Below, piece by piece: positions 36,839 through 50,539 of a stretch of 64,000 nucleotides of DNA. The DNA lies in contig OW028579.1 in the NCBI GenBank assembly GCA_932294295.1, positions 8,740,370 through 8,804,369 on the forward strand. The letters run 5' to 3'. This stretch comes from Alitta virens (lineage: Eukaryota > Annelida > Polychaeta > Phyllodocida > Nereididae). The stretch's first letter is position 1, and every line of letters starts with the position of its first letter. The notes below the pieces were generated by a model. That model was not told where the DNA came from and did no database searches. It saw only the letters and a list, made by a program, of their open reading frames with translations. The position numbers and the translations under genes were made by a program.

Positions 36839-39192
36839 GCTTAATGTTGACAGCTTAATGTTGACAGCTTAATGTTGACAGCTTAATGTTGACAGCTTAA
36901 TGTTGACAGCTTAATGTTGACGATTTAATGTTGACGGCTCAATTTTGACAGCTGAATATTGTTGACAGCTTAATGTTGTTGACAGCTTAATGTTGACAGC
37001 TTAATATTGTTGACAGCTTAATGTTGTTGACAGCTTAATGTTGTTGACAGCTTAATGTTGACAGCTTAATGTTGACAGCTTAATGTTGACAGCTTAATGT
37101 TGACGGCTTAATGTTGACAGCTTAATGTTGATAGCTTAATGTTGATAGCTTAATGTTGACAGCTTAATGTTGACAGCTTAATGTTGACAGCTTAATGTCG
37201 GCAGCTTAATGTTGCCAGCTTAATGTTGACAGCTTAATGTTGATAGCTTAATGTTGACAGCTTAATGTTGACAGCCTAATGTTGACAGCTTAATGTGGAC
37301 AGCTTAATGTTGATAGCTTAATGTTGTTGCCAGCTTAATGTTGACAGCTTAATGTTGACAGCTTAATGTTGTTGATAGCTTAATGTTGATAACTTAATGT
37401 TGTCAGCTTAATGTTGACAGCTTAATGTTGACAGCTTAATGTTGACGATTTAATGTTGACGGCTCAATGTTGACATCTGAATATTGTTGACAATTTAATG
37501 TTGACCGCTTAATGTTGACAGCTTAATGTTGTTGACAGCTTAATGTTGTTGACAGCTTTATGTTGACAGCTTAATGTTGACAGCTTAATGTTGACAGCTT
37601 AATGTTGACAGCTTAATGTTGACAGCTTAATGTTGACAGCTTAATGTTGACAGTTTAATGTTGACAGCTTAATGTTGACAGCTTTATGTCGCCAGCTTAA
37701 TGTTGCCAGCTTAATGTTGACAGCTTAATGTTGATAGCTTAATGTTGACAGCTTAATGTTGACAGCCTAATGTTGACAGCTTAATGTTGACAGCTTAATG
37801 TTGACGGCTTAATGTTGTTGCCAGCTTAATGTTGACAGCTTAATGTTGACAGCTTAATGTTGACAGCTTAATGTTGACGATTTAATGTTGATGGCTCAAT
37901 GTTGACAGCTTAATGTTGTTGACAGTTTAATGTTGTTGACAGCTTAATGTTGACAGCTTAATGTTGTTGACAGCTTAATGTTGATAGCTTAATGTTGACT
38001 GCTTAATGTTGACAGCTTAATGTTGTTGACAGCTTAATGTTGTTGACAGCTTAATGTTGTTGGCTTAATGTTGACAGCTTAATGTTGACAGCTTAATGTT
38101 GACAGCTTAATGTTGACAGCTTAATGTTGACAGCTTAATGTTGACAGCTTAATGTTATTGACAGCTTAATGTTGTTGACAGCTTAATGTTGTTGACAGCT
38201 TAATGTTGACAGCTTAATGTTGACAGCTTAATGTTGACAGCTTAATGTTGCCAGCTTAATGTTGACAGCTTAATGTTGACAGCTTAATGTTGTCGACAGC
38301 TTAATGTTGTTGACAGCTTAATGTTGTTGACAGCTTAAAGTTGACAGCTTAATGTTGACAGCTTAATGTTGACAGCTTAATGTTGACGATTTAATGTTGA
38401 CGGCTCAATGTTGATAGCTTAATGTTGTTGACAGCTTAATGTTGACGGCTTAATGTTGACAGCTTAATGTTGATAGCTTAATGTTGATAGCTTAATGTTG
38501 ACAGCTTAATGTTGACAGCTTAATGTTGACAGCTTAATGTCGGCAGCTTAATGTTGCCAGCTTAATGTTGACAGCTTAATGTTGATAGCTTAATGTTGAC
38601 AGCTTAATGTTGACAGCCTAATGTTGACAGCTTAATGTGGACAGCTTAATGTTGATAGCTTAATGTTGTTGCCAGCTTAATGTTGACAGCTTAATGTTGA
38701 CAGCTTAATGTTGTTGATAGCTTAATGTTGATAACTTAATGTTGTCAGCTTAATGTTGACAGCTTAATGTTGACAGCTTAATGTTGACGATTTAATGTTG
38801 ACGGCTCAATGTTGACATCTGAATATTGTTGACAATTTAATGTTGACCGCTTAATGTTGACAGCTTAATGTTGTTGACAGCTTAATGTTGTTGACAGCTT
38901 TATGTTGACAGCTTAATGTTGACAGCTTAATGTTGACAGCTTAATGTTGACAGCTTAATGTTGACAGCTTAATGTTGACAGCTTAATGTTGACAGCTTTA
39001 TGTCGCCAGCTTAATGTTGCCAGCTTAATGTTGACAGCTTAATGTTGATAGCTTAATGTTGACAGCTTAATGTTGACAGCCTAATGTTGACAGCTTAATG
39101 TTGACAGCTTAATGTTGACGGCTTAATGTTGTTGCCAGCTTAATGTTGACAGCTTAATGTTGACAGCTTAATGTTGACAGCTTAATGTTGAC
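36538..39192 (+). repeat. Copy 1 of a 2655 bp tandem duplication
   Basis: It starts at the GACGATTT/GACGGCTC/GATAGC anchor after AAAG 36487 and reaches the same anchor at 39193. It spans the junction of the 1850 bp duplication, so it arose after it. At 39193 the expected GATGGCTC sub-block is replaced by the GACGGCTC/GATAGC sub-block, marking the new junction. Confidence 0.88.
36839..38688 (+). repeat. Copy 2 of the 1850 bp tandem duplication
   Basis: No substitution or monomer gain is seen relative to copy 1. After about 38712 it continues into TTGTTGATAGC and GATAACTT, the order seen in copy 1 only before its own repeat, so the duplication is a simple head-to-tail exchange. Absence of differences over about 1.87 kb makes it the youngest-looking event in the window. 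Confidence 0.94.
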
Positions 39193-41833
39193 GATTTAAT
39201 GTTGACGGCTCAATGTTGATAGCTTAATGTTGTTGACAGCTTAATGTTGACGGCTTAATGTTGACAGCTTAATGTTGATAGCTTAATGTTGATAGCTTAA
39301 TGTTGACAGCTTAATGTTGACAGCTTAATGTTGACAGCTTAATGTCGGCAGCTTAATGTTGCCAGCTTAATGTTGACAGCTTAATGTCGATAGCTTAATG
39401 TTGACAGCTTAATGTTGACAGCCTAATGTTGACAGCTTAATGTGGACAGCTTAATGTTGATAGCTTAATGTTGTTGCCAGCTTAATGTTGACAGCTTAAT
39501 GTTGACAGCTTAATGTTGACAGCTTAATGTTGACAGCTTAATGTTGACAGCTTAATGTTGACAGCTTAATGTTGACGATTTAATGTTGACGGCTCAATTT
39601 TGACAGCTGAATATTGTTGACAGCTTAATGTTGTTGACAGCCTAATGTTGACAGCTTAATATTGTTGACAGCTTAATGTTGTTGACAGCTTAATGTTGTT
39701 GACAGCTTAATGTTGACAGCTTAATGTTGACAGCTTAATGTTGACAGCTTAATGTTGACGGCTTAATGTTGACAGCTTAATGTTGATAGCTTAATGTTGA
39801 TAGCTTAATGTTGACAGCTTAATGTTGACAGCTTAATGTTGACAGCTTAATGTCGGCAGCTTAATGTTGCCAGCTTAATGTTGACAGCTTAATGTTGATA
39901 GCTTAATGTTGACAGCTTAATGTTGACAGCCTAATGTTGACAGCTTAATGTGGACAGCTTAATGTTGATAGCTTAATGTTGTTGCCAGCTTAATGTTGAC
40001 AGCTTAATGTTGACAGCTTAATGTTGTTGATAGCTTAATGTTGATAACTTAATGTTGTCAGCTTAATGTTGACAGCTTAATGTTGACAGCTTAATGTTGA
40101 CGATTTAATGTTGACGGCTCAATGTTGACATCTGAATATTGTTGACAATTTAATGTTGACCGCTTAATGTTGACAGCTTAATGTTGTTGACAGCTTAATG
40201 TTGTTGACAGCTTTATGTTGACAGCTTAATGTTGACAGCTTAATGTTGACAGCTTAATGTTGACAGCTTAATGTTGACAGCTTAATGTTGACAGTTTAAT
40301 GTTGACAGCTTAATGTTGACAGCTTTATGTCGCCAGCTTAATGTTGCCAGCTTAATGTTGACAGCTTAATGTTGATAGCTTAATGTTGACAGCTTAATGT
40401 TGACAGCCTAATGTTGACAGCTTAATGTTGACAGCTTAATGTTGACGGCTTAATGTTGTTGCCAGCTTAATGTTGACAGCTTAATGTTGACAGCTTAATG
40501 TTGACAGCTTAATGTTGACGATTTAATGTTGATGGCTCAATGTTGACAGCTTAATGTTGTTGACAGTTTAATGTTGTTGACAGCTTAATGTTGACAGCTT
40601 AATGTTGTTGACAGCTTAATGTTGATAGCTTAATGTTGACTGCTTAATGTTGACAGCTTAATGTTGTTGACAGCTTAATGTTGTTGACAGCTTAATGTTG
40701 TTGGCTTAATGTTGACAGCTTAATGTTGACAGCTTAATGTTGACAGCTTAATGTTGACAGCTTAATGTTGACAGCTTAATGTTGACAGCTTAATGTTATT
40801 GACAGCTTAATGTTGTTGACAGCTTAATGTTGTTGACAGCTTAATGTTGACAGCTTAATGTTGACAGCTTAATGTTGACAGCTTAATGTTGCCAGCTTAA
40901 TGTTGACAGCTTAATGTTGACAGCTTAATGTTGTCGACAGCTTAATGTTGTTGACAGCTTAATGTTGTTGACAGCTTAAAGTTGACAGCTTAATGTTGAC
41001 AGCTTAATGTTGACAGCTTAATGTTGACGATTTAATGTTGACGGCTCAATGTTGATAGCTTAATGTTGTTGACAGCTTAATGTTGACGGCTTAATGTTGA
41101 CAGCTTAATGTTGATAGCTTAATGTTGATAGCTTAATGTTGACAGCTTAATGTTGACAGCTTAATGTTGACAGCTTAATGTCGGCAGCTTAATGTTGCCA
41201 GCTTAATGTTGACAGCTTAATGTTGTTAGCTTAATGTTGACAGCTTAATGTTGACAGCCTAATGTTGACAGCTTAATGTGGACAGCTTAATGTTGATAGC
41301 TTAATGTTGTTGCCAGCTTAATGTTGACAGCTTAATGTTGACAGCTTAATGTTGTTGATAGCTTAATGTTGATAACTTAATGTTGTCAGCTTAATGTTGA
41401 CAGCTTAATGTTGACAGCTTAATGTTGACGATTTAATGTTGACGGCTCAATGTTGACATCTGAATATTGTTGACAATTTAATGTTGACCGCTTAATGTTG
41501 ACAGCTTAATGTTGTTGACAGCTTAATGTTGTTGACAGCTTTATGTTGACAGCTTAATGTTGACAGCTTAATGTTGACAGCTTAATGTTGACAGCTTAAT
41601 GTTGACAGCTTAATGTTGACAGCTTAATGTTGACAGCTTTATGTCGCCAGCTTAATGTTGCCAGCTTAATGTTGACAGCTTAATGTTGATAGCTTAATGT
41701 TGACAGCTTAATGTTGACAGCCTAATGTTGACAGCTTAATGTTGACAGCTTAATGTTGACGGCTTAATGTTGTTGCCAGCTTAATGTTGACAGCTTAATG
41801 TTGACAGCTTAATGTTGACAGCTTAATGTTGAC
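39193..41833 (+). repeat. Copy 2 of the 2655 bp tandem duplication, 2641 bp
   Basis: Landmarks match copy 1 at 2655 bp at first (36951 to 39606) and at 2641 bp later (AAAG 38337 to 40978; GAATATT 38821 to 41462), so one 14-mer was lost. Private changes are GTCGATAGC near 39387, a GACAGCC near 39638 and a TTGTTAGC near 41223. At 41834 the sequence continues with GATGGCTC, the original flank. Confidence 0.88.
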
Positions 41834-42706
41834 GATTTAATGTTGATGGCTCAATGTTGACAGCTTAATGTTGTTGACAGTTTAATGTTGTTGACAGCTT
41901 AATGTTGACAGCTTAATGTTGTTGACAGCTTAATGTTGATAGCTTAATGTTGACTGCTTAATGTTGACAGCTTAATGTTGTTGACAGCTTAATGTTGTTG
42001 ACAGCTTAATGTTGACAGCTTAATGTTGACAGCTTAATGTTGACAGCTTAATGTTGACAGCTTAATGTTGACAGCTTAATGTTGACAGCTTAATGTTGAC
42101 AGCTTAATGTTATTGACAGCTTAATGTTGTTGACAGCTTAATGTTGTTGACAGCTTAATGTTGACAGCTTAATGTTGACAGCTTAATGTTGACAGCTTAA
42201 TGTTGACAGCTTAATGTTGCCGGCTTAATGTTGACAGCTTAATGTTGACAGCTTAATGTTGTCGACAGCTTAATGTTGTTGACAGCTTAATGTTGTTGAC
42301 AGCTTAAAGTTGACAGCTTAATGTTGACAGCTTAATGTTGACAGCTTAATGTTGACGATTTAATGTTGACGGCTCAATGTTGATAGCTTAATGTTGTTGA
42401 CAGCTTAATGTTGTTGACAGCTTAATGTTGACAGCTTAATGTTGTTGACAGCTTAATGTTGATAGCTTAATGTTGATAGCTTAATGTTGACAGCTTAATG
42501 TTGACAACTTAATGTTGACAGTTTAATGTTGACAGCTTAATGTTGACAGCTTAATGTTGACGATTTAATGTTGACGGCTCAATGTTGACAGCTTAATGTT
42601 GTTGACAGCTTAATGTTGACAGCTTAATGTTGTTGACAGCTTAATGTTGATAGCTTAATGTCGACAGCTTAATGTTGACAGTTTAATGTTGACAGTTTAA
42701 TGTTGA
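41834..42706 (+). repeat. Right end of copy 1 of the 13.75 kb segment
   Basis: This runs from GATGGCTC through AAAG at 42306 to two GACAGTTT units and stops at the junction with copy 2. It matches 55.6-56.46 kb at about 13752 bp. A TTGCCGGC unit near 42219 replaces TTGCCAGC and is private. Confidence 0.86.
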
Positions 42707-43336
42707 CTGCTTAATGTTGTTGCCAGCTTAATGTTGACAGCTTAATGTTGACAGCTTAATGTTGACGATTTAATGTTGATGGCTCAATGTTGACAGCTTA
42801 ATGTTGTTGACAGTTTAATGTTGTTGACAGCTTAATGTTGACAGCTTAATGTTGTTGACAGCTTAATGTTGATAGCTTAATGTTGACGGCTTAATGTTGA
42901 CAGCTTAATGTTGACAGCTTAATGTTGACGATTTAATGTTGACGGCTTAATGTTGACAGCTTAATGTTGTTGACAGCTTAATGTTGTTGACAGCTTAATG
43001 TTGTTGGCTTAATGTTGTTGGCTTAATGTTGTTGGCTTAATGTTGACAGCTTAATGTTGACAGCTTAATGTTGACAGCTTAATGTTGACAGCTTAATGTT
43101 GACAGCTTAATGTTGACAGCTTAATGTTATTGACAGCTTAATGTTGTTGACAGCTTAATGTTGACAGCTTAATGTTGACAGCTTAATGTTGACAGCTTAA
43201 TGTTGACGATTTAATGTTGATGGCTCAATGTTGACAGCTTAATGTTGTTGACAGTTTAATGTTGTTGACAGCTTAATGTTGACAGCTTAATGTTGACAGC
43301 TTAATGTTGACGATTTAATGTTGACGGCTCAATGTT

Positions 43337-44501
43337 GATAGATTAATGTTGTTGACAGCTTAATGTTGTTGACAGCTTAATGTTGACAGCTTAATGTTGT
43401 TGACAGCTTAATGTTGATAGCTTAATGTTGATAGCTTAATGTTGACAGCTTAATGTTGACAACTTAATGTTGACAGTTTAATGTTGACAGCTTAATGTTG
43501 ACAGCTTAATGTTGACGATTTAATGTTGACGGCTCAATGTTGACAGCTTAATGTTGTTGACAGCTTAATGTTGACAGCTTAATGTTGTTGACAGCTTAAT
43601 GTTGATAGCTAAATGTCGACAGCTTAATGTTGACAGTTTAATGTTGACAGTTTAATGTTGACAGCTTAATGTTGACTGCTTAATGTTGACAGCTTGATGA
43701 TGACAGCTTGATGTTGACAGCTTAATGTTGATAGCTTAATGTCGACAGTTTAATGTTGACAGTTTAATGTTGACAGCTTAATGTTGACAGCTTAATGTTG
43801 ACAGCTTAATGTTGATAGCTTAATGTTGACAGCTTAATGTAGACAGCCTAATGTTGACAGCTTAATGTTGACAGCTTAATGTTGACTACTTAATGTTGTT
43901 GCCAGCTTAATGTTGACAGCTTAATGTTGACAGCTTAATGTTGACAGCTTAATGTTGACGATTTAATGTTGATGGCTCAATGTTGACAGCTTAATGTTGT
44001 TGACAGTTTAATGTTGTTGACAGCTTAATGTTGACAGCTTAATGTTGTTGACAGCTTAATGTTGATAGCTTAATGTTGACGGCTTAATGTTGACAGCTTA
44101 ATGTTGACAGCTTAATGTTGACGATTTAATGTTGACGGCTTAATGTTGACAGCTTAATGTTGTTGACAGCTTAATGTTGTTGACAGCTTAATGTTGTTGG
44201 CTTAATGTTGTTGGCTTAATGTTGACAGCTTAATGTTGACAGCTTAATGTTGACAGCTTAATGTTGACAGCTTAATGTTGACAGCTTAATGTTGACAGCT
44301 TAGTGTTGACAGCTTAATGTTGACAGCTTAATGTTATTGACAGCTTAATGTTGTTGACAGCTTAATGTTGTTGACAGCTTAATGTTGACAGCTTAATGTT
44401 GACAGCTTAATGTTGCCAGCTTAATGTTGACAGCTTAATGTTGACAGCTTAATGTTGCCGACAGCTTAATGTTGTTGACAGCTTAATGTTGTTGACAGCT
44501 T
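43337..44501 (+). repeat. B block copy 5, 1165 bp
   Basis: Consensus length, with TTAGTG near 44302 and TTGCCGAC near 44457, both shared with copies 2 and 3. Just left of it the GATGGCTC unit is intact (near 43210), unlike the left flank of copies 2 and 3. Confidence 0.9.
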
Positions 44502-47051
44502 AAAGTTGACAGCTTAATGTTGACAGCTTAATGTTGACAGCTTAATGTTGACAGCTTAATGTTATTGACAGCTTAATGTTGTTGACAGCTTAATGTTGAC
44601 AGCTTAATGTTGACAGCTTAATGTTGACAGCTTAATGTTGACAGCTTAATGTTGACAGCTTAATGTTATTGACAGCTTAATGTTGTTGACAGCTTAATGT
44701 TGACAGCTTAATGTTGACAGCCTAATGTTGACAGCTTAATGTTGACAGCTTAATGTTGACTGCTTAATGTTGTTGCCAGCTTAATGTTGACAGCTTAATG
44801 TTGACAGCTTAATGTTGACGATTTAATGTTGATGGCTCAATGTTGACAGCTTAATGTTGTTGACAGTTTAATGTTGTTGAGAGCTTAATGTTGACAGCTT
44901 AATGATGTTGACAGCTTAATGTTGATAGCTTAATGTTGACGGCTTAATGTTGACAGCTTAATGTTGTTGACAGCTTAATGTTGTTGACAGCTTAATGTTG
45001 TTGGCTTAATGTTGACAGCTTAATGTTGCCAGCTTAATGTTGACAGCTTAATGTTATTGACAGCTTAATGTTGTTGACAGCTTAATGTTGTTGACAGCTT
45101 AATGTTGACAGCTTAATGTTGACAGCTTAATGTTGCCAGCTTAATGTTGACAGCTTAATGTTGACAGCTTAATGTTGTCGACAGCTTAATGTTGTTGACA
45201 GCTTAATGTTGTTGACAGCTTAAAGTTGACAGCTTAATGTTGACAGCTTAATGTTGACAGCTTAATGTTGACGATTTAATGTTGACGGCTCAATGTTGAT
45301 AGCTTAATGTTGTTGACAGCTTAATGTTGTTGACAGCTTAATGTTGACAGCTTAATGTTGTTGACAGCTTAATGTTGATAGCTTAATGTTGATAGCTTAA
45401 TGTTGACAGCCTAATGTTGACAACTTAATGTTGACAGTTTAATGTTGACAGCTTAATGTTGACAGCTTAATGTTGACGATTTAATGTTGACGGCTCAATG
45501 TTGACAGCTTAATGTTGTTGACAGCTTAATGTTGACAGCTTAATGTTGTTGACAGCTTAATGTTGATAGCTTAATGTCGACAGCTTAATGTTGACAGTTT
45601 AATGTTGACAGTTTAATGTTGACAGCTTAATGTTGACAGCTTAATGTTGACAGCTTGATGATGACAGCTTGATGTTGACAACTTAATGTTGATAGCTTAA
45701 TGTCGACAGCTTAATGTCGACAGCTTAATGTCGCCAGCTTAATGTTGCAAGCTTAATGTTGACAGCTTAATTTTGATGGCTTAATGTTGACAGCTTAATG
45801 TTGACAGCTTAATGTTGACAGCTTAATGTTGACAGCTTAATGTTGATAGCTTAATGTTGACAGCTTAATGTTGACGATTTAATGTTGACGGCTCAATTTT
45901 GACAGCTGAATATTGTTGACAGCTTAATGTTGTTCACAGCTTAGCGTTGACAGCTTAATATTGTTGACAGCTTAATGTTGTTGACAGCTTAATGTTGACA
46001 GCTTAATGTTGATGGCTTAATGTTGACAGCTTAATGTTGACAGCTTAATGTTGACAGCTTAATGTTGACAGCTTAATGTTGACAGCTTAATGTTGACAGC
46101 TTAATGTTGACGATTTAATGTTGACGGCTCAATTTTGACAGCTGAATATTGTTGGCAGCTTAATGTTGTTGACAGCTTAATGTTGACAGCTTAATATTGT
46201 TGACAGCTTAATGTTGTTGACAGCTTAATGTTGTTGACAGCTTAATGTTGACAGCTTAATGTTGACAGCTTAATGTTGACAGCTTAATGTTGACGGCTTA
46301 ATGTTGACAGCTTAATGTTGATAGCTTAATGTTGATAGCTTAATGTTGACAGCTTAATGTTGACAGCTTAATGTTGACAGTTTAATGTTGACAGCTTAAT
46401 GTTGACAGCTTAATGTCGGCAGCTTAATGTTGCCAGCTTAATGTTGACAGCTTAATGTTGATAGCTTAATGTTGACAGCTTAATGTTGACAGCCTAATGT
46501 TGACAGCTTAATGTGGACAGCTTAATGTTGATAGCTTAATGTTGTTGCCAGCTTAATGTTGACAGCTTAATGTTGACAGCTTAATGTTGTTGATAGCTTA
46601 ATGTTGATAACTTAATGTTGTCAGCTTAATGTTGACAGCTTAATGTTGACAGCTTAATGTTGACGATTTAATGTTGACGGCTCAATGTTGACATCTGAAT
46701 ATTGTTGACAATTTAATGTTGACCGCTTAATGTTGACAGCTTAATGTTGTTGACAGCTTAATGTTGTTGACAGCTTTATGTTGACAGCTTAATGTTGACA
46801 GCTTAATGTTGACAGCTTAATGTTGACAGCTTAATGTTGACAGCTTAATGTTGACAGCTTAATGTTGACAGTTTAATGTTGACAGCTTAATGTTGACAGC
46901 TTAATGTCGCCAGCTTAATGTTTCCAGCTTAATGTTGACAGCTTAATGTTGATAGCTTAATGTTGACAGCTTAATGTTGACAGCCTAATGTTGACAGCTT
47001 AATGTTGACAGCTTAATGTTGACGGCTTAATGTTGTTGCCAGCTTAATGTT

Positions 47052-48416
47052 GACAGCTTAATGTTGACAGCTTAATGTTGACAGCTTAATGTTGACGATT
47101 TAATGTTGATGGCTCAATGTTGACAGCTTAATGTTGTTGACAGTTTAATGTTGTTGACAGCTTAATGTTGACAGCTTAATGTTGTTGACAGCTTAATGTT
47201 GATAGCTTAATGTTGACGGCTTAATGTTGACAGCTTAATGTTGTTGACAGCTTAATGTTGTTGACAGCTTAATGTTGTTGGCTTAATGTTGACAGCTTAA
47301 TGTTGACAGCTTAATGTTGACAGCTTAATGTTGACAGCTTAATGTTGACAGCTTAATGTTGACAGCTTAATGTTATTAACAGCTTAATGTTGTTGACAGC
47401 TTAATGTTGTTGACAGCTTAATGTTGACAGCTTAATGTTGACAGCTTAATGTTGACAGCTTAATGTTGCCAGCTTAATGTTGACAGCTTAATGTTGACAG
47501 CTTAATGTTGTCGACAGCTTAATGTTGTTGACAGCTTAATGTTGTTGACAGCTTAAAGTTGACAGCTTGATGTTGACAGCTTAATGTTGATAGCTTAATG
47601 TCGACAGCTTAATGTCGACAGCTTAATGTCGCCAGCTTAATGTTGCAAGCTTAATGTTGACAGCTTAATGTTGACAGCTTAATGTTGACAGCTTAATGTT
47701 GACGATTTAATGTTGACGGCTCAATTTTGACAGCTGAATATTGTTGACAGCTTAATGTTGTTGACAGCTTAATGTTGACAGCTTAATATTGTTGACAGCT
47801 TAATGTTGTTGACAGCTTAATGTTGACAGCTTAATGTTGACAGCTTAATGTTGACAGCTTAATGTTGACAGCTTAATGTTGACAGCTTAATGTTGACAGC
47901 TTAATGTTGACAGCTTAATGTTGTTGACAGCTTAATGTTGATAGCTTAATGTTGATAGCTTAATGTTGACAGCTTAATGTTGACAGCTTAATGTTGACAG
48001 TTTAATGTTGACAGCTTAATGTTGACAGCTTAATGTCGCCAGCTTAATGTTGCCAGCTTAATGTTGACAGCTTAATGTTGATAGCTTAATGTTGACAGCT
48101 TAATGTTGACAGCCTAATGTTGACAGCTTAATGTTGACAGCTTAATGTTGACTGCTTAATGTAGTTGCCAGCTTAATGTTGACAGCTTAATGTTGACAGC
48201 TTAATGTTGACGATTTAATGTTGATGGCTCAATGTTGACAGCTTAATGTTGTTGACAGTTTAATGTTGTTGACAGCTTAATGTTGACAGCTTAATGTTGT
48301 TGACAGCTTAATGTTGATAGCTTAATGTTGACGGCTTAATGTTGACAGCTTAATGTTGACAGCTTAATGTTGACGATTTAATGTTGACGGCTTAATGTTG
48401 ACAGCTTAATGTTGTT
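47052..48416 (+). repeat. 1365 bp duplication, copy 1, in the second large copy
   Basis: Counterpart of 28820-30184 at an 18232 bp offset. AAAG at 47555 and 48920 keep the 1365 bp interval exactly. It ends with a plain unit at 48403-48416 where the partner at 30171 has GACAGCC. Confidence 0.88.
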
Positions 48417-49065
48417 GACAGCTTAATGTTGACAGCTTAATGTTGACAGCTTAATGTTGACGATTTAATGTTGATGGCTCAATGTTGACAGCTTAATGTT
48501 GTTGACAGTTTAATGTTGTTGACAGCTTAATGTTGACAGCTTAATGTTGTTGACAGCTTAATGTTGATAGCTTAATGTTGACGGCTTAATGTTGACAGCT
48601 TAATGTTGTTGACAGCTTAATGTTGTTGACAGCTTAATGTTGTTGGCTTAATGTTGACAGCTTAATGTTGACAGCTTAATGTTGACAGCTTAATGTTGAC
48701 AGCTTAATGTTGACAGCTTAATGTTGACAGCTTAATGTTATTGACAGCTTAATGTTGTTGACAGCTTAATGTTGTTGACAGCTTAATGTTGACAGCTTAA
48801 TGTTGACAGCTTAATGTTGACAGCTTAATGTTGCCAGCTTAATGTTGACAGCTTAATGTTGACAGCTTAATGTTGTCGACAGCTTAATGTTGTTGACAGC
48901 TTAATGTTGTTGACAGCTTAAAGTTGACAGCTTGATGTTGACAGCTTAATGTTGATAGCTTAATGTCGACAGCTTAATGTCGACAGCTTAATGTCGCCAG
49001 CTTAATGTTGCAAGCTTAATGTTGACAGCTTAATGTTGACAGCTTAATGTTGACAGCTTAATGTT

Positions 49066-49486
49066 GACGATTTAATGTTGACGGCTCAATTTTGACAGCT
49101 GAATATTGTTGACAGCTTAATGTTGTTGACAGCTTAATGTTGACAGCTTAATATTGTTGACAGCTTAATGTTGTTGACAGCTTAATGTTGACAGCTTAAT
49201 GTTGACAGCTTAATGTTGACAGCTTAATGTTGACAGCTTAATGTTGACAGCTTAATGTTGACAGCTTAATGTTGACAGCTTAATGTTGTTGACAGCTTAA
49301 TGTTGATAGCTTAATGTTGATAGCTTAATGTTGACAGCTTAATGTTGACAGCTTAATGTTGACAGTTTAATGTTGACAGCTTAATGTTGACAGCTTAATG
49401 TCGCCAGCTTAATGTTGCCAGCTTAATGTTGACAGCTTAATGTTGATAGCTTAATGTTGACAGCTTAATGTTGACAGCTTAATGTT
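49066..49486 (+). repeat. Inner duplication unit A in the second large copy, 421 bp
   Basis: Counterpart of 30834-31240, but with seven plain monomers in the central run instead of six, so it is 421 bp long. Confidence 0.88.
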
Positions 49487-49893
49487 GACGATTTAATGTT
49501 GACAGCTCAATTTTGACAGCTGAATATTGTTGACAGCTTAATGTTGTTGACAGCTTAATGTTGACAGCTTAATATTGTTGACAGCTTAATGTTGTTGACA
49601 GCTTAATGTTGACAGCTTAATGTTGACAGCTTAATGTTGACAGCTTAATGTTGACAGCTTAATGTTGACAGCTTAATGTTGACAGCTTAATGTTGTTGAC
49701 AGCTTAATGTTGATAGCTTAATGTTGATAGCTTAATGTTGACAGCTTAATGTTGACAGCTTAATGTTGACAGTTTAATGTTGACAGCTTAATGTTGACAG
49801 CTTAATGTCGCCAGCTTAATGTTGCCAGCTTAATGTTGACAGCTTAATGTTGATAGCTTAATGTTGACAGCTTAATGTTGACAGCCTAATGTT
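49487..49893 (+). repeat. Inner duplication unit B in the second large copy, 407 bp
   Basis: Counterpart of 31241-31661 and, like it, starts with GACAGCTC; its central run has six plain monomers instead of seven. The 6/7 order of the first large copy is therefore reversed to 7/6 here. Confidence 0.88.
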
Positions 49894-50539
49894 GACAGCT
49901 TAATGTTGACAGCTTAATGTTGACTGCTTAATGTAGTTGCCAGCTTAATGTTGACAGCTTAATGTTGACAGCTTAATGTTGACGATTTAATGTTGATGGC
50001 TCAATGTTGACAGCTTAATGTTGTTGACAGTTTAATGTTGTTGACAGCTTAATGTTGACAGCTTAATGTTGTTGACAGCTTAATGTTGATAGCTTAATGT
50101 TGACGGCTTAATGTTGACAGCTTAATGTTGACAGCTTAATGTTGACGATTTAATGTTGACGGCTTAATGTTGACAGCTTAATGTTGTTGACAGCTTAATG
50201 TTGTTGACAGCTTAATGTTGTTGGCTTAATGTTGTTGGCTTAATGTTGACAGCTTAATGTTGACAGCTTAATGTTGACAGCTTAATGTTGACAGCTTAAT
50301 GTTGACAGCTTAATGTTGACAGCTTAATGTTATTGACAGCTTAATGTTGTTGACAGCTTAATGTTGACAGCTTAATGTTGACAGCTTAATGTTGACAGCT
50401 TAATGTTGACGATTTAATGTTGATGGCTCAATGTTGACAGCTTAATGTTGTTGACAGTTTAATGTTGTTGACAGCTTAATGTTGACAGCTTAATGTTGAC
50501 AGCTTAATGTTGACGATTTAATGTTGACGGCTCAATGTT

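Larger units (their letters stand above)
24461..42706 (+). repeat. Copy 1 of a 13.75 kb tandem duplication, now 18.2 kb
   Basis: The sequence from 24461 matches that from 42707 to about 55.09 kb at offsets of 18232 to 18249 bp. The offset changes only by whole 14 or 17 bp monomers. The AAAG intervals repeat: 734, 2333, 1365, 2785, 751 and 2263 here against 720, 2333, 1365, 2802, 748 and 2260 in copy 2. Rare shared variants include TTATTAAC (29145, 47375), ATGACGAC (34568, 52823), TTAGCG after TTGTTCAC, and ATGTAGTTGCC. The extra 4.5 kb comes from the 1850 and 2655 bp duplications inside this copy; beyond them, 40978-42706 matches 54730-56459 at a constant 13752 bp offset at the AAAG landmarks. 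Confidence 0.92.
48417..50202 (+). repeat. 1365 bp duplication, copy 2, in the second large copy
   Basis: Counterpart of 30185-31956, with the same inner duplication. Its right end is placed from the partner and is good to about one monomer. Confidence 0.84.

Noticed and set aside
36839..38688. Calling the perfect 1850 bp repeat an assembly error
   Set aside because: It cannot be decided from sequence alone. Its junction has been copied again near 39494 together with private changes, which argues that it is real, so it is reported as a finding with the caveat.
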